Positions 17,007 through 24,760 of a stretch of DNA of 64,000 bases are shown piece by piece. The stretch comes from JBLWXV01 sp048267245 (lineage in GTDB: Bacteria; Bdellovibrionota; Bacteriovoracia; Bacteriovoracales; Bacteriovoracaceae), in contig JBLWXV010000001.1 of the NCBI GenBank assembly GCA_048267245.1, positions 930,001 through 994,000 of the forward strand, given 5' to 3'. The notes beneath the pieces are model-generated. The model was not told where the DNA came from, ran no database searches, and saw only the letters and a program-made list of their open reading frames with translations. Both the position numbers and the translations under genes were made by a program. Every line of letters begins with the position of its first letter. Within the stretch, counting starts at the first letter, position 1.

Positions 17007-17756
17007 TTAGATAATAACAATATCCCACATCCTTGCATTTGATGAAGGATTTCTAATCAAGAGAGCATCTTTATCTTGAAAGGTGGTGTCTATTGCTTTT
17101 GGCATGAATTTTTTAGTTTGGATGAGACTTTTGGACTTAAGAATCGTTGCTCGGTGAAGTGTGGTTTTCTTTCCAAAAGTAAAGTAGAAGGTAAAGCCGC
17201 ACGGCAATTTCACAATAGGTTTAAGTTTGCTGCCAAAAATTGCTTCGAAAAACTTCTCACCATTTTTGTTTAAGTCAAATCGCGCTCCGTGAATTTCATT
17301 AACACCATTGGGATGTTCTAGATTTTTTTTGAATATATTCTCTCTCCCAGGGGCGTCTTCATACTCCGTAAACCAAGGATAGAAAGTTTGAATTCTAAGG
17401 TTGTTGAAATGAAGAAAATTCCATCCGGGAAGACGGTCAGTACTATTTTCTTTCCAGTTATAATTTTTGTGAATGGTATCAATTTGATAAGAGCTCTTTT
17501 TCTCAACCTTCTTTTGATACTTAAAAAGATCTTTAGCGCCAAAGGAGATGCCCGGCTTGTTATAGCTTATCCCTCCCTTGCCAATATGAGCAAATTCTAG
17601 ATATTTCCTGCCAATCTGTATGAAGCGACAAATGGATTTTCCTGGATGTTCCATTGTCTTGTCATGAAGTATAAAACCATTTTTTTCGAGAGATTTTAAA
17701 AACTTATGTTTCGGATCTTCAGTGAATGTGTGATCGAAGAAAATTTCTTTATACAT
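17007..17756 (-). CDS. Hypothetical protein, possibly VOC/glyoxalase-like
   Basis: The 249-residue product is notably Lys/Phe-rich and AT-rich compared with its neighbours. The N terminus (EIFFDHTFTEDP) and ISFGAKDLFKYQ region vaguely recall glyoxalase-like (VOC) domains, which start with a metal-binding DH motif, but I cannot confirm this. No signal peptide or membrane segment is seen. It is next to the tRNA-Asp islet and could share its foreign origin. Confidence 0.55.
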   Translation of the reverse strand: MYKEIFFDHTFTEDPKHKFLKSLEKNGFILHDKTMEHPGKSICRFIQIGRKYLEFAHIGKGGISYNKPGISFGAKDLFKYQKKVEKKSSYQIDTIHKNYNWKENSTDRLPGWNFLHFNNLRIQTFYPWFTEYEDAPGRENIFKKNLEHPNGVNEIHGARFDLNKNGEKFFEAIFGSKLKPIVKLPCGFTFYFTFGKKTTLHRATILKSKSLIQTKKFMPKAIDTTFQDKDALLIRNPSSNARMWDIVII

Positions 17757-17878
17757 ATATTGAGCCTTGGTTGATAATTTTCATTTAATTATGCCAAAGA
17801 AAGTAAATGATTCCAAGAATCTTGTCTCGGATTTAATATGGATAATTAACCTAAATCACTGATGAAAAATTAATATAT

Positions 17879-17908
17879 AAAAAAGCCCAGTCTAGAACTG
17901 GGCTTTTT
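17879..17908. terminator. Bidirectional hairpin terminator (copy A of the tRNA-Asp terminator family)
   Basis: GCCCAGT (17885-17891) pairs with ACTGGGC (17897-17903), flanked by A and T runs on both sides. The stem closely resembles those at 19157-19191 and 19279-19312. Confidence 0.85.
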
Positions 17909-17912
17909 ACAT

Positions 17913-17941
17913 TAGTAAATGGTGGAAGCTACGAGACTCGA
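17913..17941 (-). pseudogene. Degenerate duplicate of the tRNA-Asp 3' end
   Basis: Read on the minus strand, this segment matches the T-loop-to-CCA end of tRNA-Asp (19322-19343) with 3 mismatches in about 22 bases. The TTTACTA trailer and a terminator follow, as at the intact tRNA. Only the 3' end is present, the pattern left by site-specific integration at a tRNA gene. Confidence 0.65.
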
Positions 17942-18088
17942 TAGTGATGTGTTAGACAATAAAGTTCTTAATCCAACTGGATGGAGAGTGAGAGGAGTTG
18001 GTTGTGATGAATTATTGTTGTTTTGTAGTTGGTTATAATTAATTATCTGGTGGATCGATTGATGATATGATTAGTATTTTTGCTAGTA

Positions 18089-18838
18089 ATGTGGGGAACG
18101 GTTTTGAATTTGTTAAAGTTGAGTATTCTTATTATCTTTCTTTGGAGTCCCTTTCTAGTGAAGGCTGAGGAAATAAAAATGGGGATGCTTGGTGATTATC
18201 ACGCTGATGAAATTTCCTTTGAAAATGGAGATAAAGTACTAGCTTTTACTAAAACTAGACTCGAGGAAACTGTTATCAAAGTAAAGCGATTTCACGATTC
18301 TATTGTCGACCAAGATGAAACGGCTAAGACCGGCAAAAGAGTAACCGTTGCTGATGAACATATTCGAAATAGTACCTGGCTATTATTTAAAGGGAACTTA
18401 AAACCAGGAATAGTAGAAAGGGTTAATCTTGATCGATACAAGTGCTTTCCTACAAATTTTGAAGATAAATCTGATGCGAATGGCACTGTGATTAATCGTG
18501 TAGCGAAACTTCCTGATGGTGGATTGAGTTGTAAATTTAAACTAGCTGAAAAAGAATATGTCTTTAAAATAACGAAGTATGTCGATAATAATGTTATGTA
18601 TGAAAATGGGATTTATATACATGTCGAAATTATTGATTACGAAGGACATACTCAGCACCACAACGGGATCTCTGACATTTTTTGGTTGGGTGACCTGAAT
18701 GGTGATGGGAAACTTGATCTGATTATTGGCAATCGTAATCATCCGAATGTGATAGCAGATTATACTTTATTCTTGAGCTCTCCAGAGAAGAAGGGTTCTC
18801 CTCAGCCTGTAGCGTACTTTAGAGCGGTTGGATGCTAA
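18089..18838 (+). CDS. Exported islet protein with FG-GAP/EF-hand-like calcium loop
   Basis: The product of about 249 residues has a signal peptide (ILIIFLWSPFLVKA) and no recognised full-length family. Near the C terminus, DLNGDGKLDLIIG is the calcium-binding loop typical of FG-GAP/VCBS-type or dockerin-like repeats. The start is uncertain: ATG 18089 has no ribosome-binding site, whereas TTG 18104 has GGGGAA about 5 bases upstream and would give a compact signal peptide. Codon use is AT-rich relative to the flanks. It lies inside the tRNA-Asp islet with a small membrane gene 13 bases downstream. Confidence 0.68.
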   Translation: MWGTVLNLLKLSILIIFLWSPFLVKAEEIKMGMLGDYHADEISFENGDKVLAFTKTRLEETVIKVKRFHDSIVDQDETAKTGKRVTVADEHIRNSTWLLFKGNLKPGIVERVNLDRYKCFPTNFEDKSDANGTVINRVAKLPDGGLSCKFKLAEKEYVFKITKYVDNNVMYENGIYIHVEIIDYEGHTQHHNGISDIFWLGDLNGDGKLDLIIGNRNHPNVIADYTLFLSSPEKKGSPQPVAYFRAVGC

Positions 18839-18851
18839 TTGGAGAGTGTGA

Positions 18852-18983
18852 ATGCTTAAGGGGAAACCGAAGTGGTGGAAGATTGTTTTGAAAGAGCCAG
18901 GCTTGTGGTTGGTTCTTTTAAGCTTGATTGGAGTGGGGATGGCCTATCTTGTGGGGTTGATTTTTGAATTTCGTGGGGAATAA
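18852..18983 (+). CDS. Small single-span membrane protein (43 residues)
   Basis: ATG 18852 with GGAG 8 bases upstream opens a 43-residue frame: a basic N terminus (MLKGKPKWWKIVLKEPG), one hydrophobic helix (LWLVLLSLIGVGMAYLVGLIF) in two short stretches, and a charged end. The positive-inside rule predicts a cytoplasmic N terminus. It lies 13 bases after the exported islet gene and 80 bases before a terminator, so the two form an operon. No family is recognised. Confidence 0.55.
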   Translation: MLKGKPKWWKIVLKEPGLWLVLLSLIGVGMAYLVGLIFEFRGE

Positions 18984-19062
18984 GTATGAGGTGGTTCGGG
19001 GAGCGACGCAGGCCAAAACTCGGATCTGCGGGATAAGACTCTTTAGGGTTTTCTCGAGGAGT

Positions 19063-19092
19063 AAAAACATGCCTTTGGGCATGTTTTTTTTG
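19063..19092 (+). terminator. Rho-independent terminator of the islet operon
   Basis: AACATGCC (19066-19073) pairs with GGCATGTT (19078-19085) around a short loop, followed by a run of eight T. It lies 80 bases past the 43-residue gene. Confidence 0.85.
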
Positions 19093-19112
19093 GCCAGCAA
19101 ACTAGCGATCCT

Positions 19113-19150
19113 TGCGGTCGCGAGTTCCAAGACTCATGGATCATGCAGTT
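19113..19150 (+). pseudogene. Possible plus-strand fragment of tRNA-Asp 3' half
   Basis: GGTCGCGAGTTC (from 19116) is identical to the variable-loop/T-arm of tRNA-Asp on the plus strand. More diverged bases and then a GCCC..GGGC terminator follow, mirroring the intact tRNA's order. The match is short, so this is a tentative remnant in the opposite orientation to the intact tRNA. Confidence 0.4.
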
Positions 19151-19156
19151 GCTTAA

Positions 19157-19191
19157 AATAAAAAAGCCCAGTCTACGACCGGGCTTTTTTA
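19157..19191. terminator. Bidirectional hairpin terminator (copy B)
   Basis: GCCC-a-GTC (19166-19173) pairs with GAC-c-GGGC (19177-19184), flanked by A6 and T6. It sits between the plus-strand tRNA-like fragment and a minus-strand tRNA-Asp 3' tail at 19195-19212. Confidence 0.85.
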
Positions 19192-19194
19192 TTT

Positions 19195-19212
19195 TAGTAA
19201 ATGGCGGGAGCT
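19195..19212 (-). repeat. Duplicate of tRNA-Asp CCA end and trailer (copy B)
   Basis: TAGTAAATGGCGGGAGC is identical to the segment covering the trailer, CCA and acceptor end of tRNA-Asp at 19315-19331. After it the sequence diverges into about 65 GC-rich bases unlike a tRNA, ending at terminator copy C. Confidence 0.75.
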
Positions 19213-19278
19213 TCTCCACCGCGGCGAAACGCGAGAGCGTTTTGAAGCTGTGGGGGGCGTAGCCCGCGCAAATGACGT

Positions 19279-19312
19279 AAAAAAAAAGCCCAGCGTAAGC
19301 CGGGCTTTTTTT
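19279..19312 (-). terminator. Terminator of tRNA-Asp (copy C)
   Basis: GCCC-a-GC (19288-19294) pairs with GC-c-GGGC (19299-19305), with long T runs on the minus strand, 10 bases past the tRNA CCA end. Confidence 0.85.
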
Positions 19313-19321
19313 AATAGTAAA

Positions 19322-19398
19322 TGGCGGGAGCGACGAGACTCGAACTCGCGACCTTCGCCGTGACAGGGCGATGTTGTAACCAACTCAACTACGCCCCC
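19322..19398 (-). tRNA. tRNA-Asp (anticodon GTC)
   Basis: A complete 77-base cloverleaf folds on the minus strand: acceptor GGGGGCG with CGCTCCC (one G-T pair), D stem GTTG/CAAC, anticodon stem TCGCC/GGCGA with loop CTGTCAC (anticodon GTC at 19362-19364), T stem GCGAG/CTCGT with loop TTCGAGT, discriminator G and an encoded CCA. A near-consensus promoter lies upstream and a terminator downstream. The 3' end appears to have been used as an integration site, given the degenerate copies nearby. Confidence 0.97.
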
Positions 19399-19416
19399 GC
19401 AAGATACTAGACACGT

Positions 19417-19445
19417 AATATAATTGGGGGTGTTGAAGTCGTCAA
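19417..19445 (-). promoter_or_regulatory. Sigma-70-type promoter of tRNA-Asp
   Basis: On the minus strand TTGACG (19440-19445) and TATATT (19417-19422) are separated by 17 bases, near consensus. The predicted transcript start is about 12 bases before the mature tRNA 5' end. Confidence 0.8.
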
Positions 19446-19544
19446 GAAAAAGTGAGGGGGAAAATGTAAAAAAATGTGTGGGATTCCCAAGCCTTAGAGG
19501 GCCCGCTATGATGAATTAAACATATGCAAAGCACAAAGGGATCT

Positions 19545-20285
19545 ATGCGCATTTTTATCACCGGGGGGACCACCGGAATTGGTCTGGAGCTCGCTAAACT
19601 CTATTTAAAAGAGGGGCATGATGTGGCCATTTGTGGGCGGGATCTTTCAAAGCTCAACTCCGATGTGAGCTCGCATCCGCGCCTAAAGTGCTATCAAGTT
19701 GATGTGCGAGATCGCTCTCAGATGCTCATGGCCGTGCGCGATTTTAGCGTCATGGGACTCGATCTTATGATTGCCAATGCCGGGCGCTCGGTAGGGGGAA
19801 AGACGAAGACTCCCAATTTTGAAGCGGCCATCGATGTGATGAATGTAAATGTGATGGGGATGATGCACGCTTTTGAAGCGGCCCTCTCCTATATGTTGCC
19901 GGCCAAGCGCGGGCACTTGGTGGCAGTGGCTTCGGTGGCCGGGATGGTAGGGCTTCCGGGTGCTTCTTCCTACAGCGCCTCAAAGGGAGCGGTGATAAAA
20001 TTCTGTGAGTCGTTGAGTCTGGATTTGGCCCCACAGGGAATTGATGTCACAACGATTATGCCTGGATTTATCGATACTCCGCTGACTAGAAAGAACGACC
20101 ACTCCATGCCGTTTTTAATGCCAGTAGAGGAGGGGGCGAGGCGAATTAAGCGCGCTATAGATGCAAAGAAAGTTGTTTATATTTTCCCGCTGCCAATGAA
20201 AATTGTGATGACGCTGCTTGAGATTATGCCTAGATTTCTCTACCGCCGCTTGATGAAATTGCCGATGTTTAATTATAGTAAGTAA
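19545..20285 (+). CDS. SDR family oxidoreductase
   Basis: The 246-residue product is a classical short-chain dehydrogenase/reductase: cofactor loop TGGTTGIG, NAG motif (IANAGRS), Ser-Tyr-Lys catalytic set with YSASK (about residue 153-157), and a hydrophobic C-terminal region typical of membrane-associated, lipid-acting members. The substrate is unknown. I use ATG 19545 (AAGGGA upstream) rather than ATG 19524, which has no ribosome-binding site. It stands alone just past the tRNA-Asp islet. Confidence 0.87.
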   Translation: MRIFITGGTTGIGLELAKLYLKEGHDVAICGRDLSKLNSDVSSHPRLKCYQVDVRDRSQMLMAVRDFSVMGLDLMIANAGRSVGGKTKTPNFEAAIDVMNVNVMGMMHAFEAALSYMLPAKRGHLVAVASVAGMVGLPGASSYSASKGAVIKFCESLSLDLAPQGIDVTTIMPGFIDTPLTRKNDHSMPFLMPVEEGARRIKRAIDAKKVVYIFPLPMKIVMTLLEIMPRFLYRRLMKLPMFNYSK

Positions 20286-20312
20286 ATAGGATTATTTTCT
20301 GAGGTTACCCGT

Positions 20313-20588
20313 ATGAATAAGAATGCAATCTTCAATCTCTTGATGCTCGCTTCACTCTTTTCTCTAGTTGCATGCAACTTTGAAGGCAGCGCCGATGTGA
20401 AGGCCAATGCTTCTCTTTCAAATGAGGCAAGTTCAAGCACAGTGAGTGACGACAAGCTCTTTGGTGATGAAGCCCAGAAAGAAGGGTGCACGACTGAAGA
20501 AGATTTGGAAGCTCAGATCGAGAAAGCAGCTACCCAAGAAGCCCCGACTCTTATGGGGGCGACAGATCCTGGTTGCGAGGTTAAGTAG
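20313..20588 (+). CDS. Small acidic lipoprotein
   Basis: The 91-residue product has a signal peptide with lipobox LVAC (Cys21). The mature part is acidic, Ser/Glu-rich and contains two more cysteines (EGCTTEE and DPGCEVK), likely disulfide-linked. No family recognised. It follows the SDR gene by 27 bases and is convergent with the large PLD-like gene. Confidence 0.68.
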   Translation: MNKNAIFNLLMLASLFSLVACNFEGSADVKANASLSNEASSSTVSDDKLFGDEAQKEGCTTEEDLEAQIEKAATQEAPTLMGATDPGCEVK

Positions 20589-20594
20589 GTCTTC

Positions 20595-22730
20595 TTACTT
20601 GTGTCTTTCTTCGAGGGAATCTTTATTTCTAAAGAACATTGAACCAATGCTATTGATAAGGGCCGAGAGTTCCTTAGAGAGTTTCTCAGCCCCAAGTTCT
20701 ACTTGAAAATCGTGGATATTAAGAATCGCGGTTTGATCCGTGTCTCTCCAGGCACTCAAAAATTCGCCTTCAAATTTTTCTACTTCACTCTTAGCAAAGA
20801 CCTTGGCCCCAAACTCGCGAAAGCTTCCTTGGAGGGTGTCGGGGTTTAGATTGCTTGAGCCCACCAGCAATACCTCACCATCAACTGATGTAATTTTGCG
20901 ATGGTTTTCTTGGTGATACTCGCGCTCACTTCCATCTGGGAAACGGGCCAGTACTCCTTTAGTTTTTCTCGCTCTTATCTTAATTGAATATTTTTGAAGC
21001 TCATTTATAAATAGAGTGTTGGGAAGTCCGCCGAGCTTAAAGTTTCCATTGTGATCGGCGAGAATTCTCACGTCTAATTCAGGCATTGAAATTTTCTTTT
21101 TAATGAGTGCGTCCACAATATAGGGGTCATAGATAAAGAGCTGCTCCATGTAGATATGGCTTTGGGCCTTCATGATCATGTCGACTAGAATGCTGCGAAC
21201 ATTTTTGACCATACCATCAACATCGGCTTCTGCAATTCTGACACTGTCTTCGCCTCTTGCAGGGTAGGAGGCCCGCTTAACCTTAAACCAATCTAAGATC
21301 CCTGAGCGATCGGCAAGGTAGCGCTTATTATCAAATCCCGCCTCTTTGTAATAGAACCAGTCTAGTTCCTTTTTATTCGTCGTGAGGGCGGCTTCGACGT
21401 CGTGATAATAGGAAGCCTGAACCATTGCGGCCGCAGGACCTTCAACAAGAAGGGCATTGTCGTAGTAGTAAGCGCCACTGTGATCACTCCAATTCTTTGA
21501 TCCAAAGTAGGCTTTTGGATTGTCGCTGGAGGCGTCAATGACGATGACCTTAGAGTGGTCAATTTTACTCTCAAAGTAGGTATTTCTCTTTTCAATTTCA
21601 GCAAAGACCTCTGGAGTCTTTGGAATCAAATTTGTAAGACCAAGAGGAATGCCGGGTGGGTGTCTATGAATATTGGCCTGTAGAAGAATGAAGGAATCTC
21701 TTACTGCCTTCTCGGAGTCAATTCGACCCTTGAGATATTCAAAGATAGGCATCATCTCATCTTTCATATTGTAATTGGTGGCATAATCATGGAGGAGGAG
21801 AGTCTTAAATTTGGGGTTTTGCTGTTTTTTAATCAGAGTTTGATCGACTAAATACTTTGCGAGGGTCATTCCCATTGTCCCGCCAAAGAGAAAGATGTCG
21901 ACAAAGATTGATTCCTTGGACTCACTGATTAAGTCTCGAATTTGAGCAAAAATTGGATCTTTAAAAATTGGATTGCCTGTATCGCTCTCACTCATAGGCA
22001 TCTTAATATAGGGGGCCGACCAATCTGGTGTTGCGCCAGCAAATATGGAGTGGTCATTAACCCACTTGATTCGCTCAAGCTCGGTTTGATTCTGACTGAT
22101 GAGCTTGACCTTGTTACCAGGGACGATGCCGTAGTAACTAAGTAGATAATCTGAAATATCTGGGATTTGGGTTTTAAAATTATCAGCAATGATTCTAACT
22201 TCAGAAATAGCGCGACTTAAGTAGCGCTCATCAAGTTCGGTAATCATTTTTGATTTTATTGCAATATCTTCGGCCGCTTTTTGCAAGAGCTCAGAGCTAT
22301 TATTAATGGGGAAATCGTAGAGCTCCAAGAGAAGCTCTGTCGCCTCGCTCTTGTACTTGCTCTCTGGAGAGTCCAGATAATCTCTTAGAATATAGAGTTT
22401 GTAGCGCATGTAGTAGCTTAGAGTTTGAGAGAATTTCTTGTCGTCTCTTTGAATGAAGCGGTAGTGGGTTAGTGCGCGCAGAATGATCGAGGGCACCACC
22501 GGGTCAAGCGTTTTGATGAATTCAAGAGCGATCGCTTTTGATTTATCGTCTAGGCCCTCAAGGGACTTTCTAAAATCCGGTGTCCAAGAGATTTTTTTAT
22601 TCTCGTAGATCACTGGGTAGATTGCTCTAAAATCTTCACGGGCTTCAAGGCGATGAGCAATTGAAACCTCTGAGGAGTTGAGTGCTAACGAATGAAAGAG
22701 GAGGGAGAGGGCGAAAATTATTTTTTTCAC
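20595..22730 (-). CDS. Exported PLD-family protein with two HKD motifs
   Basis: The 711-residue product has an N-terminal signal peptide (MKKIIFALSLLFHSLALNSSE) and two canonical PLD motifs: HSKVIVID from His392 and HRKITSVD from His610, each followed by a Gly-Ser-x-Asn turn (GSKNWS, GSSNLN). About 230 N-terminal residues precede the catalytic core. Both motifs are intact, in contrast to the 517-residue PLD protein at 8-9.5 kb. It is expected in the periplasm or outside and may act on phospholipids or nucleic acids. Its ATG overlaps the stop of the upstream 422-residue gene, so they are co-translated. Confidence 0.85.
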   Translation of the reverse strand: MKKIIFALSLLFHSLALNSSEVSIAHRLEAREDFRAIYPVIYENKKISWTPDFRKSLEGLDDKSKAIALEFIKTLDPVVPSIILRALTHYRFIQRDDKKFSQTLSYYMRYKLYILRDYLDSPESKYKSEATELLLELYDFPINNSSELLQKAAEDIAIKSKMITELDERYLSRAISEVRIIADNFKTQIPDISDYLLSYYGIVPGNKVKLISQNQTELERIKWVNDHSIFAGATPDWSAPYIKMPMSESDTGNPIFKDPIFAQIRDLISESKESIFVDIFLFGGTMGMTLAKYLVDQTLIKKQQNPKFKTLLLHDYATNYNMKDEMMPIFEYLKGRIDSEKAVRDSFILLQANIHRHPPGIPLGLTNLIPKTPEVFAEIEKRNTYFESKIDHSKVIVIDASSDNPKAYFGSKNWSDHSGAYYYDNALLVEGPAAAMVQASYYHDVEAALTTNKKELDWFYYKEAGFDNKRYLADRSGILDWFKVKRASYPARGEDSVRIAEADVDGMVKNVRSILVDMIMKAQSHIYMEQLFIYDPYIVDALIKKKISMPELDVRILADHNGNFKLGGLPNTLFINELQKYSIKIRARKTKGVLARFPDGSEREYHQENHRKITSVDGEVLLVGSSNLNPDTLQGSFREFGAKVFAKSEVEKFEGEFLSAWRDTDQTAILNIHDFQVELGAEKLSKELSALINSIGSMFFRNKDSLEERHK

Positions 22731-23995
22731 TTTTCACCTCCAAGCTCGATTACTCTCTCAATTCCAAGTGACTTAATAATTAAGTCACTTGAATTTGTTA
22801 AAATCTCCTTTTTAACCTGAGACTTTGCGAGTGAGGCTTCTCGAGAGTCCAGACTGGCCTTTAGTTGAACTGATACATTGGAATCCCAAAGCCATTTTTT
22901 CTTCTTGTAGTCGTAGACTAATTTCTTCAGTCTCGCCTCAAAGTCTGTGGCATTCACTTTTCCGATGGCCGTAAATGTTCCGGTTTCGATGTCGCTCTCG
23001 CCCTTATCAATTAAGCGCGCGAGGGCACTTCCCTTGCGAGGTGTGTTGGGGATAAGAAGTCCCGGAAAAACCTCTAAGCGATCAAGTTTGGGTGAGAGAT
23101 TTTCAAGATTGAAGGACTTATAAATATCGAGAGTATAGTAAATGGGTGTATTCTCTCTTGTGGGAGCGACGTGGAGCATTCTCACTAAGTCATTTGAAGA
23201 GTTAGGAGAAACCTTTTTATTAATTCTTATATACTTTCTAAATCGTATATATCCCTTTACTGCATTCTTCTTTGGGTTTGGAATTGGTTTTAATGGATTC
23301 CATGCCGTATCGAGAACCTTCATCCAAAGAGAGAGGCTTCCACCCACATACTGAGAGTTTCCATCAAAAGGCATTTTCTTAGCTGCCAGAACGGATTCGA
23401 GCTGACTTAGTTTGGGTGAACTTACATCTTTATAGAGAGAGCCTCGATCTTCTAGATGAATGAGTTGATTGGTTGCGAGCTCTGTAACAAAATCAAGATT
23501 TGGCTCCATCTTAGGAGTAAAGAAGAGATCAAATTGAAAAGTAGAATTTATGAGATTGTGAACATGAATGGTTTTTACAAAGTTCTTTAGAAATGACTCT
23601 GATAGATTTTTACGCACTAGCGCCGTGAGTACGATGTCCTTGTGCTCACCACTTTGCTTGTCTTCCAAACTTCCATGAATGGTCTCGTTAAAGGTTTTAA
23701 AGAGTCTCTCTCTAAGAAAGTCTTCGTCTTTGTCAGTCCAAAAGCGAGGCTCCATTTCGTAGCGAACTAGTTTGGCAAAATCATTAGGGGCAAAGTAGTC
23801 CCCGAGCAATTCGACATTCAATTGATCTTCCAGCGCCACGGCGAGGTCTCCTGCGGGGGCGCGCTCACTTGAGTAATTTGCGGGCCAGTGAAGCGAGTAA
23901 TTTCTGGGAAAGAGCCAGCGATAGCGCCACTCGAGGGCACTCGCTATTAGTATAAATGTCACAAGGATTGAACCCAGAATTCCCACTCTCTTCAT
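22727..23995 (-). CDS. Membrane-anchored protein coupled to the PLD gene
   Basis: The 422-residue product begins with an uncleaved-looking signal anchor (GILGSILVTFILIASALEWRYRW) and is otherwise soluble, rich in Lys, Asp and Phe. I do not recognise the family. The 4-base overlap with the exported PLD gene and the export signal on both suggest that the two act together in the periplasm, perhaps as enzyme and anchor or chaperone. This partnership is inference from gene order. Confidence 0.68.
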   Translation of the reverse strand: MKRVGILGSILVTFILIASALEWRYRWLFPRNYSLHWPANYSSERAPAGDLAVALEDQLNVELLGDYFAPNDFAKLVRYEMEPRFWTDKDEDFLRERLFKTFNETIHGSLEDKQSGEHKDIVLTALVRKNLSESFLKNFVKTIHVHNLINSTFQFDLFFTPKMEPNLDFVTELATNQLIHLEDRGSLYKDVSSPKLSQLESVLAAKKMPFDGNSQYVGGSLSLWMKVLDTAWNPLKPIPNPKKNAVKGYIRFRKYIRINKKVSPNSSNDLVRMLHVAPTRENTPIYYTLDIYKSFNLENLSPKLDRLEVFPGLLIPNTPRKGSALARLIDKGESDIETGTFTAIGKVNATDFEARLKKLVYDYKKKKWLWDSNVSVQLKASLDSREASLAKSQVKKEILTNSSDLIIKSLGIERVIELGGEK

Positions 23996-24046
23996 CTTGA
24001 GAGCGTATCGGCTAAATAAGCAGGGTTGTTTAAAAGTTTTTCTTAA

Positions 24047-24760
24047 CTAAGTTTTTGATTTCTTAGGTTTTAACTCAAAGATAGAAATCTTATGAGCGCT
24101 TCTGGTCCAACGTATATTGAATTGATCATAGCTCATGCCATAGGCGCGCTCTTCACTCGGGTTTTGCTGATACGTCGGCATGGGATGAAGTTTGATGAGG
24201 TCAGTGATTTGCTGTTGGAGTCCTTCGGCCCCTTGAGCACTACCTAAGTCTTCAAGCGCCTCCTGGGTCCAGGTGATCTCAAGCACGGCAAAGTTATCGG
24301 CACTCGACCAACCTTCAGTGGCCAAGGGATGGGAGTCGTATTTCGCAATATAGGGTTTGATATCAAAGATAGGAGTCCCACTGACAAGGTCGTGCCCTGC
24401 AATTTCGAGAAAGAGTTCACCGCCAATTTGCAGATGACCTTTATAGAGAACAACTGAGAGGCCAAGCGCGTTTGGCCTAAACGACGAGCGGCTGGCAAAG
24501 ACGCCCACCTTAGCATTGCCACCAAGACGAGGAGGGCGAATTTTTAAATTTGCTTCTTCTCGTTGGTTTAAGTGAAAACCAAATTGAAGCCACAAGTGAG
24601 AATAGCCCTCAAGGCCATCGAGGGCCTCGCTTCGATTAAAGGGGGGGAGAAGTTTAATTCTTCCAGGTGTGCTCTTGCACAGAAGAGATTGTCTCGGGAC
24701 TCCGAACTTTTCATCAAAGGGCCCCTCGAGAATTCCTATCGGACTAATCGTCCAGGACAT
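24047..24760 (-). CDS. trmO: tRNA (N6-threonylcarbamoyladenosine-37) methyltransferase TrmO
   Basis: The 237-residue product is a TsaA/YaeB (TrmO) family enzyme, which uses SAM to methylate t6A37 of tRNA-Thr. Family features are the N-terminal SPIGILEGPFDEKFGVPRQ, LEGYSHLWL, and KVGVFASRSSFRPNALGLS. Start ATG 24760 has GGAG about 8 bases upstream and overlaps the end of def by 17 bases; the frame opens to 24790 but with no ribosome-binding site. It is coupled to def and both relate to translation. Confidence 0.9.
   Translation of the reverse strand: MSWTISPIGILEGPFDEKFGVPRQSLLCKSTPGRIKLLPPFNRSEALDGLEGYSHLWLQFGFHLNQREEANLKIRPPRLGGNAKVGVFASRSSFRPNALGLSVVLYKGHLQIGGELFLEIAGHDLVSGTPIFDIKPYIAKYDSHPLATEGWSSADNFAVLEITWTQEALEDLGSAQGAEGLQQQITDLIKLHPMPTYQQNPSEERAYGMSYDQFNIRWTRSAHKISIFELKPKKSKT

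Larger units (their letters stand above)
17757..18088. other. Non-coding, AT-rich gap at the edge of the tRNA-Asp islet
   Basis: No credible gene is visible. The stretch contains a hairpin terminator at 17879-17908 and a degenerate tRNA-Asp 3' end at 17913-17941, then about 130 bases of AT-rich DNA up to the start of the islet gene. Confidence 0.7.

Noticed and set aside
17879..19312. Three similar hairpins that could be taken for a repeat array
   Set aside because: Only three copies, irregular spacing, each a terminator next to a tRNA 3' end; not CRISPR.
19189..19383. 64-residue minus-strand ORF across tRNA-Asp
   Set aside because: It overlaps the tRNA and terminators and has no ribosome-binding site.
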